A stretch of 64,000 bases of DNA from Trichomonas vaginalis G3. Lineage: Eukaryota > Parabasalia > Trichomonadida > Trichomonadidae. The notes under the pieces were generated by a model. That model was not told the origin of the DNA and did not search any database. It saw nothing but the letters and a program-made list of their open reading frames with translations. Each line of letters opens with the position of its first letter. Position 1 is the first letter of the stretch. Where the stretch lies: NCBI RefSeq assembly GCF_026262505.1, contig NC_067207.1:4658252-4722251 (forward strand). The letters are read 5' to 3'. Positions 28,772 to 39,819 of this stretch are shown here, in pieces. The position numbers were made by a program, and so were the translations under genes.

Positions 28772-29285
28772 CTTTTGTATTATTGTTTTTATCAACATAA
28801 ATGTTCGAAACATTCCAATTGTTAACTCTCATTTTTGCTAATGTAAATAAAAAATTCTGATCTTTTTACCTTTCTCTCATATTAATGTTTCATCTACAGT
28901 TCCTTTTCACCTCATACTATTTTGATATGAAAATATGATTCATTTTTATGAAATTGTAATCTCATATTTTTATTATTCTCTTTTACAAAAATTTTGCATG
29001 TTATGAGATTGAACTATAACATATATGCATGAAATGAACTTTAACATTTCATAATTACAGATTAAAAAAAAGGAAATTAAAGCAGGCTTTTTCGTTGCCT
29101 GGAACAGGGTGAGAGCAATCATACTAGTTTAGTCAGAAACTCATAGTTTGGCCAACTTATTCATATTAAATCATGTTAAATCAGATAATTTTGTTATAGA
29201 TTTTTTTAATCAACAATTGAAAAATAAGAGTGAATACATCAAATTTGACAATCAATTTTATTTATGTTGATATTCAATTCAGAAT
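28772..29285. other. Intergenic, nothing recognised
   Basis: 514 AT-rich bases between two plus-strand genes. No gene or clear repeat is seen. TCA-containing boxes near 29250-29280 are weak initiator matches. Confidence 0.5.
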
Positions 29286-30233
29286 ATGAATTTTTATTAT
29301 CAGAATAATCCAAATAATGAGTTACATTCTTTTAGACTTTCAAAGGGCACTTGGTTATTTCGAATCTGGGGTGCCCAAGGGGGATATCTTAAAAATAGTG
29401 ATAGTGGACTTGGGGCATATTCGGAAGGTATATTTAAAGCAGAAAATGATATTACGCTATACTATTTCGTTGGTCAACAAGGTAAATGTTCTTCCACAAG
29501 TATAAAAAATACAAAAAATTTTTCAGGGGGGAATAATTTCATTGGAACACAAAGTCTTCCATCTTGTACTGGAGGTGAAGCGACATTTATATGTAAAGAT
29601 AAATATGCAGAAAATATCCTATTAATATCTGGTGCAGGAGGTGGATCTGGATATTGGCAATATGAAAGTTATGGAGTGGATAAAGAATTTTATGGCGGTT
29701 TTGGAGGACCATTTGCAGGTGATAGCGATGGAAGTGCATATGATATGCCAGATGAAGATGCAAAAAAAGTCAGAGGAAAAGGTGCAACATTTTCAAGACC
29801 TGGAGAGGGAGGAATATATTTAGGAGCTAAGGGCTTTGGAAAAGCGTCAGGAGATCACGGTGAATATCTGAGAGGAGGTGGTGGGAAAACAACAGCCGGA
29901 GCCTCAGCAGGCGGTGGAGGATGTGGATATTATGGAGGCGGTGGAGGTGCAGATGTGTCGGGAGGTGGTGGTGGGAGCAGTTTCGCTTCATATGAGATGT
30001 ATAATGTAATTTTACTTGGTGGCAATAAATATTTTTTGTCACCAAATGATGAACTAAAAAAAGGTAATAGAGGAAATGGAGCCATTAAAATAGAACTATC
30101 CAATCCATACACTATTGAAAGAGCCGAGTCAAAAATTATTAATTACTCTTTAATTTGTCGAAATAATCATAAAATATCTTTTTATATGCTGTTACACCTT
30201 TCAATTCAATTTTTATCTCTTGGATTATTTTAA
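29286..30233 (+). CDS. Glycine-rich (ALK-type) domain protein
   Basis: A 315-residue protein. The order LSKGTWLFRIWGAQGG (18-33), GAYSEGIF, then dense Gly clusters (SGAGGGSG, GAKGFGKASG, GGGGCGYYGGGGG, SGGGGGSSFAS) and a closing GNGAIKIEL strand matches the glycine-rich domain found in ALK/LTK receptors and in many trichomonad proteins. In that fold the Gly runs form polyglycine helices (established knowledge). The C-terminus ends in a hydrophobic stretch (about 296-315), which could be a tail anchor or GPI-type signal. No convincing N-terminal signal peptide is visible, which leaves the location open. The C-terminal half is unusually G-rich at the DNA level because of the GGN codons. Confidence 0.82.
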   Translation: MNFYYQNNPNNELHSFRLSKGTWLFRIWGAQGGYLKNSDSGLGAYSEGIFKAENDITLYYFVGQQGKCSSTSIKNTKNFSGGNNFIGTQSLPSCTGGEATFICKDKYAENILLISGAGGGSGYWQYESYGVDKEFYGGFGGPFAGDSDGSAYDMPDEDAKKVRGKGATFSRPGEGGIYLGAKGFGKASGDHGEYLRGGGGKTTAGASAGGGGCGYYGGGGGADVSGGGGGSSFASYEMYNVILLGGNKYFLSPNDELKKGNRGNGAIKIELSNPYTIERAESKIINYSLICRNNHKISFYMLLHLSIQFLSLGLF

Positions 30234-30404
30234 ACTGTACAAAATTCATCATACTCTAAATTGCACTTTCGCTGAAAATATAACTGGAATTACAATCAAT
30301 CCAGCGTGATATTGAGATATGATAGTGAGAAAATTAGTTATAGATAATATAATTTATTATAAAACAAATACATACAAACAAAATAAAAAAAGTAATATAT
30401 AAGT

Positions 30405-33400
30405 CTAATTTTTCATGGGGGTAACATTAACTAAAGGTTGTTTTTCTGTATGGCCTCCTTTTTCCTTTAAGATAAGACATAAAGCATCCAATCTCTTGAT
30501 CTCTTGAGTTCTTTCTCTCTGAAGAATTTCGTCACGAACAGCAATCCATCTTTCGAGAGATCTGACTTCATTTCTCTCCATGTTAGCGAGGAACGGATTA
30601 GATCCGAAAGCAGAGAACACCTTGAGTATATCATTTTTATCATCACTTCTCTTTCCTGCTGATGCGATGCTTGCAATAACAGAGAACTGGTCATTTAATC
30701 TTCGGTATTTTTCAATTGTTTTGTTTTTATCTTCAAGCAATTGCAGAGCTTTGTTTAATCTTGAAACAGTACTAGCGTGGAGCATTCTTTCCTTTGTTAA
30801 TTCATGATTTACCTTAGCAAAGTCTTGTTTCTGTTTAAAAGCATTGGAAGTGTATTCATGAGATTTTTCTCTGTAATCTGATAATTCATTAGTTTTCTCT
30901 TCCAATGATTTTTCAAGGCTTTTAATTCTTTTAGAAAGAAGATCAATTTGCTGTTGTGTTTTCTGTTGTTTTATCTGTTCTTGGAGAGAAATCTTGTATT
31001 TATCTTGAGCTGTTTTACTCAATACAGTTTGATCAGGAACTGTATCAACAATTGGCTGCTTTGGAGTCATTGGTTTCGGAGGAATTTGTTGTTCTTGGAC
31101 ATTTGTTACATAAACAACCGGATGAGGTTTTGCAGGATCAATGAGATTATCATTATTATCATAAACTAAAAGAGGGAATCTTTGTTGCAATGTCAGTTGT
31201 TTCTGTTCTTGTTTCTCTATTGTTCTTGGTGTTTTTGGAACAGTGATTTTCTTTGAAGAATTCTGTTTTGTGAAATTTGTATTTTGTAACAAATTTTGCT
31301 GAGAAGTATTTTGTTGAATAACAACAGTTTGTTGCTGAGTATTATCTATAGAAAAGATTTCGTTGTTTTCTATATTATAATTCTCTCTGTTTTGAGCAAT
31401 CTTTTGGAGTTTTCGTTCTAAAGATTCTCTGACTTTTTCACTGTCATTTAATTTCTTTTGTAATTTGTTGAAATCATCATTTAATTTGTACATTGACTGT
31501 TCGTGTTCTTCTTGCATTTTCTTAATAATTGCATCTTTATCTTCTTGTTCTTCTCTTTCTATCTGGAGTTTCTCCAATGCATTGATAGCTCTTGTTAGTT
31601 CTAATTTCAAATCTGTTTCGTGATTTTGACTTTCTGTTAAAAGTTTTTTAAGTTCTGCTGTTTCTGATTTGGATCCTTCGTATTTACTAATTTTATTTTT
31701 AACTAAATCAGAAACACTTTTAATCAGTTTAACAGCCTGTTCTTTGTTGACTAACAAAGCATCTCTTATCCTAGAAAATGAGTTTTTAAGAACTAAAACT
31801 TCTTTTTGCAAAGTAATTAATTCACTCTTAGAAACTGATGCTGATTTTTGACTTCTTTGGCTCCTGGAACTAGATCTTTTAACACTATCTTTGTTCTGTG
31901 GTTTATTTTCAACAATATCTTTCTCTTCAACTACAATTATTGGTGGTGGATTTGTCACTTTTTCATCATTTCCTCTTGGGGAAGAATGTGGTGGAGGAGG
32001 CGAATCCACAGGCTTTGGAATGACTTCATTTGTACTAACATTTGATATATAAGCTGAAGAATTCTCCAAAACCTTCAACATCATGTCAATTGTTTCTTCA
32101 TCAGCAATTTGACTTTTTACATTTTCTTTGACTTTTTCTAATAATTCTGTTTCTCTTGTTGCTCCAAGATGTTCAACACCATCTGCAATATCAGTCAATA
32201 TCTTGCATTTCTCGGTGTTTTCATATGATTCTCTTTCTTTTTCTACCAAAATTTTTGACATTTCGATGAATAAAGAAACAGCTTTATCTTTGAGATTTAA
32301 GTTCCTCAAATCATTTGGTAGTCTTTCATTTCCTTTGGCCATCTTCAATTGGAACTCCAAGTTCTTTATTTCCTGTGATAATTCAGCTAATCTTCCTGTT
32401 TCTATTGCGTCATCAATGCAGAACAAATGATTCTTGCAATGACAATTTGGACAAGTAACAAAAGGTTCCATAACAGCAATTTCTTCAACATCTTCTTTCT
32501 TAGAAGTAAAGTTCTCTCCACATTCGCTACAATGACAAATTAATTCTTTAAATGTATCAGGAATACTTTTTGCTTTTTCAGATTTCGTGAAAAAGTGACG
32601 AATACTTCCAGGATTTACTTGGAAAATATATTGTCTTTCTGTTTTCATGTTCTTCATTAGATCATTATCTTTCTGAGATAGTTGTTTTTGAAGAGTTTTC
32701 TGTGGTGATGACAATGTATTCTGCAGCAAATCACTGGCGAGTTGTGGATCATTAACAAGAGAAATTATTTGATTTCGGAGGTTTTCATTTTCACTTTTCA
32801 AAACAGCATATTCTTTTGATTGATCTGCAATTGCTTTCTTAAGGGCTTCAAGGATTTCTAGTTCTGATTTATCCTTGATTGTATCTAGTTTGTTAAATGT
32901 CATCTTCCAAGTCTCGTTTTCATTTAAAACTTGGAGTAATTTCTCTCTGTATTCGTTCATTTTGAATTCGACTTCTTCAGCAGGCATCATCAATCCTTGT
33001 TTTGAATTTACTAGGTCTGGATTATCTTTTTCAAATATTTTTAAGACGTTTGTGAAATGCTGCATGACTTGTTGATCTGTGCCTTTAATGGCCAAAATAT
33101 CTCTTCTTGTCAAATCCGCAATTCTTCTTCGAACTTCTGACACTTTTTGAGAAATTTCATCATCAGAACTTTTCTTTATTGCGTCTATTTCCCAGGATTT
33201 TGTTTCTTCAAGAATGGAACGCTGTGTTTGCATTAACAAAGTATATTTTTCTTCAAGTTTCTTCTCTAACTCAATTAACTTCAATTGTTGCATTGTTTCA
33301 TTCAAAACTTTGTCACTTTTTTCAATTAAATCATTTTCATTTTCATCTTCTTCGTCATTCATTTCCAACATGTTTTCCTCGATGATATGTTTCAATGTAT

Positions 33401-35093
33401 CTCTTTCCGTTTGGACACTTTTGAGTTTAAGTTTTAATTCTGACACTTTTTTGTCTAATTCACCTTTCATATCCTGAAATTCTTTTGTTGTTTGTTCTCT
33501 TAGATTCAAGAGCTCCTGGTTTATTCTTTCCTGCGTATCCAGTTCATTTTTCTTCTCCAGAATTTGTATAGATTTTGTAAATTCCGCTTTATTTCTTTGC
33601 ATTTCATCATCTTTCAGTTTCAAAATCGATTCATATCTTTCTATTACGTTTTGTATTGCTTCCTTATTCTTTTTATTGTTATCTTCTATTTTAGTTTCCG
33701 ATGTATTCCTTAATTCTTCCAGTTGATCTGTATACATTTTCACTGCATTCTTTAGAATTGAAGATCCATCTTGTTGTGACATTCCGTCTGCGAAAATTCT
33801 CATTTGTTCTTCCATTTTTCTGTCGTTGTCTTTCATGATTTTGTTGATCCTCTGGTTGTTCTGCTCTCTAATCTCATCAATCTCCTTCAAATGCTGCAAT
33901 TTCATGTCACTGAGTTTCTTTTCATAGTCACTTTTTGTCAGATTTGCTTTTTTATCGTTTTCTTGATTTTTTAGCAAATCATTGTTGTTTCCTTCATAAA
34001 GTTTGAGTTTGTCTGTTGCGTTTTTGAGTGATTTCTCTAAACTTTCTTTGTGGTTCTCGAGAGAAGTCATCTTTTTGGCATTTGCGAGTTCATCTCGCTT
34101 CATTTTGAAAATTTGGGATTGTAAATACTTCGTTTCTTCTTTAAGACGCTTAACTGATTCTTCCAAGTTGTTTGCTTTGAGTTCTGCTTGAACAACTGAC
34201 TCTAAATTGGAATTTGTTTCAGATTTTTCTGGAGATTCAGGAGATTTAGGTTGCTGTTGCTGGAGCTCTCGCAATTGCTTGATTTGGGCTTCTAATGTTG
34301 CATTTCTGTTCCTTTCTCTAACTAATTCGTCAATGGAAACGTTTTTATCTGAAGATCTATTTAATGATTTTCTGGGACCGCGTTTATCCGATATAGTTTG
34401 AAGTTCTCGAATCTGTAGTGACTGTTGTTGTACTTTTTGATTGGCTTCTTCAAGTTTTTTCGTGAGAATATTGAAAGCTGCTTTGAAAGTTTCAGTTGCG
34501 CGTTCTCCAATTTCATTTTTGGATTGGCTGATGCCTTCAAGCGCTTCAACAACTTTTTGCATATCTATATTATAAGAACTTTCTTCGGTTTTAAGAAAAT
34601 CTGGTAATTCTGAAATTCCTCCGCCTTTTACTCCTTCTAGCCAGTATCTGAGTCCTGCAAGGAGTGCACTTTGCTTCTGTTGATTGTCGCTATGATCGTC
34701 TAAAATCCCAGTTAATTTTAAACGTGCGTCTAAAAGCATTGATTCTTCATCTCCTGGGTCATTTGGATCTCCAAAACTGTATTCTGCCATTTTGTTGTAT
34801 AAATCTTCGTCTTCTTTCTCGTATTTGTCAATAACGTTTTTTATCCTTTCTGTAGATTCATCGATCTTAACAAATGGATTATTGTTTTGATCTTTCTCTC
34901 TCTTCTTTTGATATCTTTCTAAGTCTTCCCACATTTTTTCTGTCTTTTGATCATTATATATCCAATTTGAAGGAATATTTTGCTTGATTTTCTCATTATG
35001 AGGCGATTTGCTGGTTGCTGAAACTAAATGTTTATTTTGCATAATGCCAGGTTTGATCTCTTTCTCCCTGTTGGGGAGAAACCTGTGGTTCAT
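30405..35093 (-). CDS. Large coiled-coil protein with a central C4 zinc-binding patch
   Basis: A 1562-residue protein, mostly Glu/Lys/Gln-rich coiled coil (about 200-830, 940-1030, 1110-1260 and 1380-1480). At about 850-890 the coil is interrupted by CHCSECGENF...VTCPNCHCKNHLFC, which has the spacing of a small zinc-binding fold and is flanked by heptads again. The C-terminus ends in a short helical segment (ERWIAVRDEILQRERTQEIKRL). Proteins of this build are usually cytoskeletal or basal-body scaffolds. That is inference: I recognise no named family. A Pro-rich hinge (VDSPPPPHSSP) sits near 1060. It is convergent with the glycine-rich gene, 171 bp apart. No breaks. Confidence 0.85.
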   Translation of the reverse strand: MNHRFLPNREKEIKPGIMQNKHLVSATSKSPHNEKIKQNIPSNWIYNDQKTEKMWEDLERYQKKREKDQNNNPFVKIDESTERIKNVIDKYEKEDEDLYNKMAEYSFGDPNDPGDEESMLLDARLKLTGILDDHSDNQQKQSALLAGLRYWLEGVKGGGISELPDFLKTEESSYNIDMQKVVEALEGISQSKNEIGERATETFKAAFNILTKKLEEANQKVQQQSLQIRELQTISDKRGPRKSLNRSSDKNVSIDELVRERNRNATLEAQIKQLRELQQQQPKSPESPEKSETNSNLESVVQAELKANNLEESVKRLKEETKYLQSQIFKMKRDELANAKKMTSLENHKESLEKSLKNATDKLKLYEGNNNDLLKNQENDKKANLTKSDYEKKLSDMKLQHLKEIDEIREQNNQRINKIMKDNDRKMEEQMRIFADGMSQQDGSSILKNAVKMYTDQLEELRNTSETKIEDNNKKNKEAIQNVIERYESILKLKDDEMQRNKAEFTKSIQILEKKNELDTQERINQELLNLREQTTKEFQDMKGELDKKVSELKLKLKSVQTERDTLKHIIEENMLEMNDEEDENENDLIEKSDKVLNETMQQLKLIELEKKLEEKYTLLMQTQRSILEETKSWEIDAIKKSSDDEISQKVSEVRRRIADLTRRDILAIKGTDQQVMQHFTNVLKIFEKDNPDLVNSKQGLMMPAEEVEFKMNEYREKLLQVLNENETWKMTFNKLDTIKDKSELEILEALKKAIADQSKEYAVLKSENENLRNQIISLVNDPQLASDLLQNTLSSPQKTLQKQLSQKDNDLMKNMKTERQYIFQVNPGSIRHFFTKSEKAKSIPDTFKELICHCSECGENFTSKKEDVEEIAVMEPFVTCPNCHCKNHLFCIDDAIETGRLAELSQEIKNLEFQLKMAKGNERLPNDLRNLNLKDKAVSLFIEMSKILVEKERESYENTEKCKILTDIADGVEHLGATRETELLEKVKENVKSQIADEETIDMMLKVLENSSAYISNVSTNEVIPKPVDSPPPPHSSPRGNDEKVTNPPPIIVVEEKDIVENKPQNKDSVKRSSSRSQRSQKSASVSKSELITLQKEVLVLKNSFSRIRDALLVNKEQAVKLIKSVSDLVKNKISKYEGSKSETAELKKLLTESQNHETDLKLELTRAINALEKLQIEREEQEDKDAIIKKMQEEHEQSMYKLNDDFNKLQKKLNDSEKVRESLERKLQKIAQNRENYNIENNEIFSIDNTQQQTVVIQQNTSQQNLLQNTNFTKQNSSKKITVPKTPRTIEKQEQKQLTLQQRFPLLVYDNNDNLIDPAKPHPVVYVTNVQEQQIPPKPMTPKQPIVDTVPDQTVLSKTAQDKYKISLQEQIKQQKTQQQIDLLSKRIKSLEKSLEEKTNELSDYREKSHEYTSNAFKQKQDFAKVNHELTKERMLHASTVSRLNKALQLLEDKNKTIEKYRRLNDQFSVIASIASAGKRSDDKNDILKVFSAFGSNPFLANMERNEVRSLERWIAVRDEILQRERTQEIKRLDALCLILKEKGGHTEKQPLVNVTPMKN

Positions 35094-35502
35094 TTTTTAA
35101 AAATAACAATTATCAAACATACGATTATTTTTGATTCAAATGTTATTCGGCATTAGAATCAAAAATAATCATTAGTATGATGGTTATACTTTTATTGCAT
35201 TTTTAACATGCTTCACGCCTGTATAAAATAGTTATATCTCTTTATTCTATTTATTATGATATGCTATAGGATTTGAATCTTAAAAAATGCAGCAACTCTG
35301 GTGAAAGTTAAAAAATTATTCCAATTGAGTCTCTCAAATTTTTTGCAACTCAATTGGAATAAATTTGGATTTATACATTCAATACAAACACCTTTTAAAT
35401 GAAATTTAAAAAGTGGTTGTATTGAATTAGTATAATTTTTTTTTAAGACGCAATAGATCTCTCCTGTTGGATTTTGTTATTAATATAATTTTTCCCCTTT
35501 AT
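35094..35502. other. Intergenic, with two foldbacks
   Basis: 409 bases upstream of the BspA-like gene. Two inverted repeats sit side by side. attccaattgagt (35318-35330) pairs with its complement at 35348-35360. Then 24-nt arms at 35377-35400 and 35404-35427 pair with one bulge and one mismatch around the 3-nt loop gaa. Both are in the presumed promoter region of the BspA-like gene. Confidence 0.7.
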
Positions 35503-36072
35503 ATGTATGCATTGGCAAATTATGCCAGTTTCCCAAAATTGATATATTTTGGCCAATTATTCCTTTTTTATAAGACTTCGTATGATGCAAATATATATGT
35601 AGGCGCGCAACATAACAAAAATCCGAAATCGAATCAAGATATAGCCTCAAAAGGCGGGAAAATTAAATTTGATTCACTTATTCCTGAAGATACGAGTTTT
35701 AAGAACAACCAAAGTATTACAAAATGTTCATTGACGAATATCAAAGAAATTTCCCCAAGTTTTTTTGAATCAAGTTCAATAGAAAATTTTACTGCTGATG
35801 AAAATTTAAAAACAATTAATGACGATGCTTTTCTTAATTGTATTTATCTTAAAAACGTAATTTGTAAGGGTGTTACTCTCATTTTAACAAGAGCTTTTAA
35901 AAATTGCGTAAATTTAATATCAATTTCAATGAATTCTATTGAACGAATAGAGGAAGAAGCCTTCAGAGATTGTATAACACTTGAATCAATTAGAAATTCA
36001 ATATATTTATCAAATTTCTCTTGAGACTAGAGCTTTTTACAATTGTTCATCACTTAATTTGAGAAATTTTTC

Positions 36073-36122
36073 GGGGTTGTGCTATGTGAGGTGAAAATCA
36101 CCATACACCGATTGGACCTTTT
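36073..36122. repeat. Left terminal inverted repeat of the foldback element
   Basis: Starts ggggttgtgctatgtgaggt and ends in ccgattggacctttt. It pairs with 38984-39033 with six mismatches. It is preceded by one copy of the 9-bp target duplication (36064-36072). Confidence 0.9.
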
Positions 36123-36491
36123 TTAAAAAAGATATGGTGAGTATTTGATTTGTTCCTTGGTATTTTGCACGCAGATAGACTAGGGTAATGCCGATCATTT
36201 CGTGTAGGAATTACGTAAAAAAATTATGACCCAAGTTATTCACATTATAAAATTATATAAAGTGTGTCTAATTTCAATAATATTCATATGACCTTATAGT
36301 ATGGTACCTATATAATAATACATATAGTTTATAGTAATATCTCAGTTTTTATAGTTTGATATCTTATTAATTATGATCAATATGTGTGTATTAGTGTATA
36401 TTTTACATGGCGCATATAGACTTGTGTTAGACACACACATTTATATATATTAAAATGAAAAATACGCAGATAATAAGGATCTCAAGATGTG

Positions 36492-38715
36492 ATGCCGAGC
36501 ATCTGCTACTTATTTGGGGTAAGCAGCAGATGCTGGCATATATGTGTCATAGCAAGTGTATCTATGCTAATAGATTACACTTGCTATGACTTTCCCGGAA
36601 TCTCAAGATGATTCCGGGAAAAACAGTAATAACCTCTCAAAATGTTCGTTTCAATATCATAAAGCTGAGAAATGGGCTTTGACCTTGAGAAAAGGCCCAT
36701 TTCCCAGCTTTATGATGAATTTTAGTTATCATTGCGAGTGTCTGCTGCAAATCTCGGTTGAAGCAGCAGGCACTCGCAACCGTATTCCACGGCAAGTGTA
36801 TTTATGGTGTTGGAATGCACTTGCCGTGGCTTTTGTACAATCTCGTGATCTTACTGGAGTGAGCGGCAATGGAAGCCAAAACCACTCCACTCAGTACCAG
36901 AAAGCTATGAAGGAAGTCCTAACCTAGAGAAAGGGCTTCCTTCATAGCTTTCTGGGTGACATGAGATTTGTAATTGTTGAACATTGAGTATTTTGCAGGC
37001 TCTGGCCTTTGCTTGGGCCAGAGCTTCGTATTTGGATGTTCCCAGGGCCGGATTCCTCTCCTGCCGCCCTAGATCAGGACGGCATTTGAGAAAGCCGGCC
37101 CTGAGGACAGTAAGCGAAGCCCTGGCCTTTGCTAGGGCCAGAGCCTGTATTTGTATGTCTTTCAGGGCCGAGTTCTTGCGAGACCGTCGACATGATCGAC
37201 GATCATCGCAAAACTCGGCCCTGAGGATTGTATTTGCAGGCTCTGGCCTTTGCTTGGGCCAGAGCTTCGTATGGGAACTCTCTCGGGGCTGGTTTCCTCT
37301 CCGGCCGCCCCGAATCAGGGCGGTCTTTGAGGAAACCGGCCCCGAGGATGGTTTGCGAAGCTCTGGCCTTAGCAATGGCCAGAGCTTGTGATTTTAATGA
37401 AGAGCCAAGTTCCTCTCGGATCGGGCCTAATGAGGACGACCGTCGAGGAACTTGGCTCTGAGCTGATGAATTGTAAACTCTGGCCTCGATGAAGGCCAGA
37501 GTTTTTAAGGGAATGTTTTGATGGGATGAGCCTATGCTCAGTAAGCTCATCCCATCAAAACATTCGTTTAAAAATTGAATTAAAAATTATCGTATGCATT
37601 GAAAAATTAAAAAAATAAAAATGAACAATATTATTATATAATGAGAATAGAATAAATTATCATAAAATTGAATAAAATTATCCAAAAAAAATTGAAAATT
37701 TTAAAAATTAAATAAAAAATAACAAATTTCATAAGAAAATTAAGGAATAGAGAAATATTAGATAGAAAGAGTATGTTTATTTATGATTATAAGATTGAAA
37801 TAATGAGATTTTGAGAGTTTTAAGAAGAATGTGATCTTTATATTTTTTTGGAGGAAGGTTTTACAAGAAAGGAGTTAACAAATGCAGGGTATTGTCCCTT
37901 TACCCTGCATTTGTAAACTCCTTTCTCGAATTGAAATTCATGTCAATTCAAGTGAAAAAGTGCAAGCTATTCGAGAAAGGAGTTTACAAATACAGGGTAA
38001 AGGAACAATACCCTGCATTTGTAAACTCCTTTTCGAATTGAAATTCAATGAATCACATTCAAGTGAAAAAGTGCAAGCAATTCCTGATTTGCTCATATAG
38101 GTGCAGGGTTCTAGTGATAGACCCTGCAAATATATGAGCAAATCAGGAATTGTGTCTGACACATTTACATCGCGAGCAAAAAGTGCAAGCAATTCCTGAT
38201 TTGCTCATATAGATGCAGGGTCCTAGTGATAGACCCTGCAAATATATGAGCAAATCAGGAATTATGTCCGACACATTCGCATCGAAGAACAAAAGTGCGC
38301 GCTTTTCCCATTCTGCACATATTGGTGCAGGGTGCCAGTGATAGACCCTGCATATATATGTGCAGAATGGGAAAAGTGTTTGCAACATTCGCATCGAAAG
38401 GTAAAAGTGCGCGCTTTTCCCATTCTGCACATATTGGTGCAGGGTGCCAGTGATAGACCCTGCATATATATGTGCAGAATGGGAAAAGTGTTTGACACAT
38501 TCGCATCGAAAGGTAAAAGTGCGCGCTTTTCCCATTCTGCACATATTGGTGCAGGGTGCCAGTGATAGACCCTGCACCTATGTGTACAGAATGGAAAAAC
38601 TATCTACTTTGAATATTCTGCATCGGAATCTCTTGGTCAATATACAATTAAATACAATGATCACATCGATATTTGGAGATACAAGATAAGTATCTCCAAA
38701 TGCCGATGTGATCAT
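36492..38715. repeat. Array of about 25 long foldbacks
   Basis: Successive hairpins with arms of 9 to about 32 nt. Arm pairs that can be checked directly include 36492/36539, 36546/36590, 36593/36619, 36656/36716, 36732/36779, 36787/36829, 36897/36955, 36999/37024, 37043/37103, 37282/37346, 37511/37565 (21 bp perfect), 37867/37925, 37972/38035, 38079/38151, 38302/38376 and 38657/38715 (outer limits). At 36997-37505 a short GGCTCTGGCC-type hairpin alternates with a longer one about every 120 bp. At 38301-38600 a whole hairpin recurs three times at 112-bp spacing. Arms inside one hairpin match each other better than they match the neighbouring modules. Confidence 0.9.
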
Positions 38716-38983
38716 ATATGATTGTCGATAAAAATTTGAAATCTCAAATAAGATGCAGATTAAAAAATGGATATGTGACCAAAATGAGTTTACAAACACA
38801 ATATAGAGTATATATATAGATACCTCATTGTATTCAAAATGAAATAAAACAAATTTTTTGAAATTTATATCTTATATAAAACACATTATTCCTCAATACT
38901 ATATGAGTAAATATGGCTTGATTAGTATAGATATATGCACATATATTTGGCCCCCAATATAAATTCTATGTTTTCGGGAAAGC

Positions 38984-39033
38984 AAAAGGTCCAATCGGTG
39001 TATGATAAATTTCACCTCACATGGCACCGCCCC
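38984..39033. repeat. Right terminal inverted repeat of the foldback element
   Basis: Ends in cacatggcaccgcccc and mirrors the left end at 36073. It is followed directly by the second copy of the 9-bp duplication aaatttttc (39034-39042), after which the BspA-like coding sequence resumes. Confidence 0.9.
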
Positions 39034-39819
39034 AAATTTTTCGATATTTTACAACGGTGATTCTCCATATTCAGTATTTGAATATTGCATAAGTCTAACA
39101 GAGATAATAAATTTACGACACTTAGGTTATCATACATTCAGAATTTCAAATTTCTGAAATAGAAGAAAGTCAATTTGAAAATTGCATATCTTTATCATCA
39201 ATTGAGTTCTTGAATTCAATTCGATATATTGGACCCAATGCATTTTACAATTGCTCTCTAAACACAATCGATAGTATTGAAAGTGCAATAGAAGATTATA
39301 ATATTCGTGATTTTTCTTGCTTTGCATTTAATAATTTTACAGAACTTAAAATTTCACATAATTATGGACCGGCTGCCTTTTATGGGTGCCCTAATTTAAA
39401 AAGCGTATTTATAAACCATGAGATAGATGAATTAACCTTTGCTAATTGCAGTAAACTTGAAAATATAACTTTTGGTGACAGAATAAATTCGATCAACTCG
39501 GAAGCGTTTTCTGGTTGTTCTTCAATTCAAAACATAACAATTTCAGCTAAAGTCGCAAAAATCCGTTCAAATGCTTTTTATGGCTGCTCAAAGTTAGAAG
39601 AAATTAACATATTATCAACATCTATAGGGTGTCCAAAGGTGCGTTTAGCACAGCGCTCTATATGAGACTATTAAAGGAGATATATGCTGATTATAAATAT
39701 ATAATAAAAAATATGAATATATGTATATGATGAGTATGTTGTATTTTGGCGCCATGCCGGGATATAAAATGAATTTTGAGACAAGAGGCGGTTTCGCGGG
39801 AAATTTTGGCGGGATTTTT

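Larger units (their letters stand above)
36073..39033. mobile_element. 2961-bp non-autonomous TIR element filled with hairpins (MULE-like)
   Basis: Inverted ends of 50 bp begin GGGG (36073-36122 and 38984-39033) and match at 44 of 50 positions. The 9-bp direct repeat aaatttttc flanks the element (36064-36072 and 39034-39042). A 9-bp duplication with TIRs of this size fits Mutator-like elements best; Merlin-type elements are an alternative. No transposase-like ORF is present. The interior is about 25 foldbacks plus an AT-rich spacer at 37570-37855. GC content around 37000-37500 is well above that of the neighbours. ORFs seen inside are by-products of the inverted repeats. Confidence 0.85.

Noticed and set aside
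30948-34607. Several plus-strand ORFs opposite the coiled-coil gene
   Set aside because: Antisense shadows of Lys/Glu-rich coding sequence, giving Phe/Ser-rich products.
36586-38577. Many ORFs on both strands in the foldback element
   Set aside because: They mirror one another because of inverted repeats and have no domain features; non-coding is more likely.
38301-38600. Regularly spaced repeats that resemble a CRISPR array
   Set aside because: The units are whole hairpins without unique spacers, in a eukaryotic nuclear genome with no cas genes nearby.
36064-39042. hAT or Kolobok assignment for the foldback element
   Set aside because: hAT makes 8-bp and Kolobok TTAA duplications; the direct repeat here is 9 bp and not TTAA.
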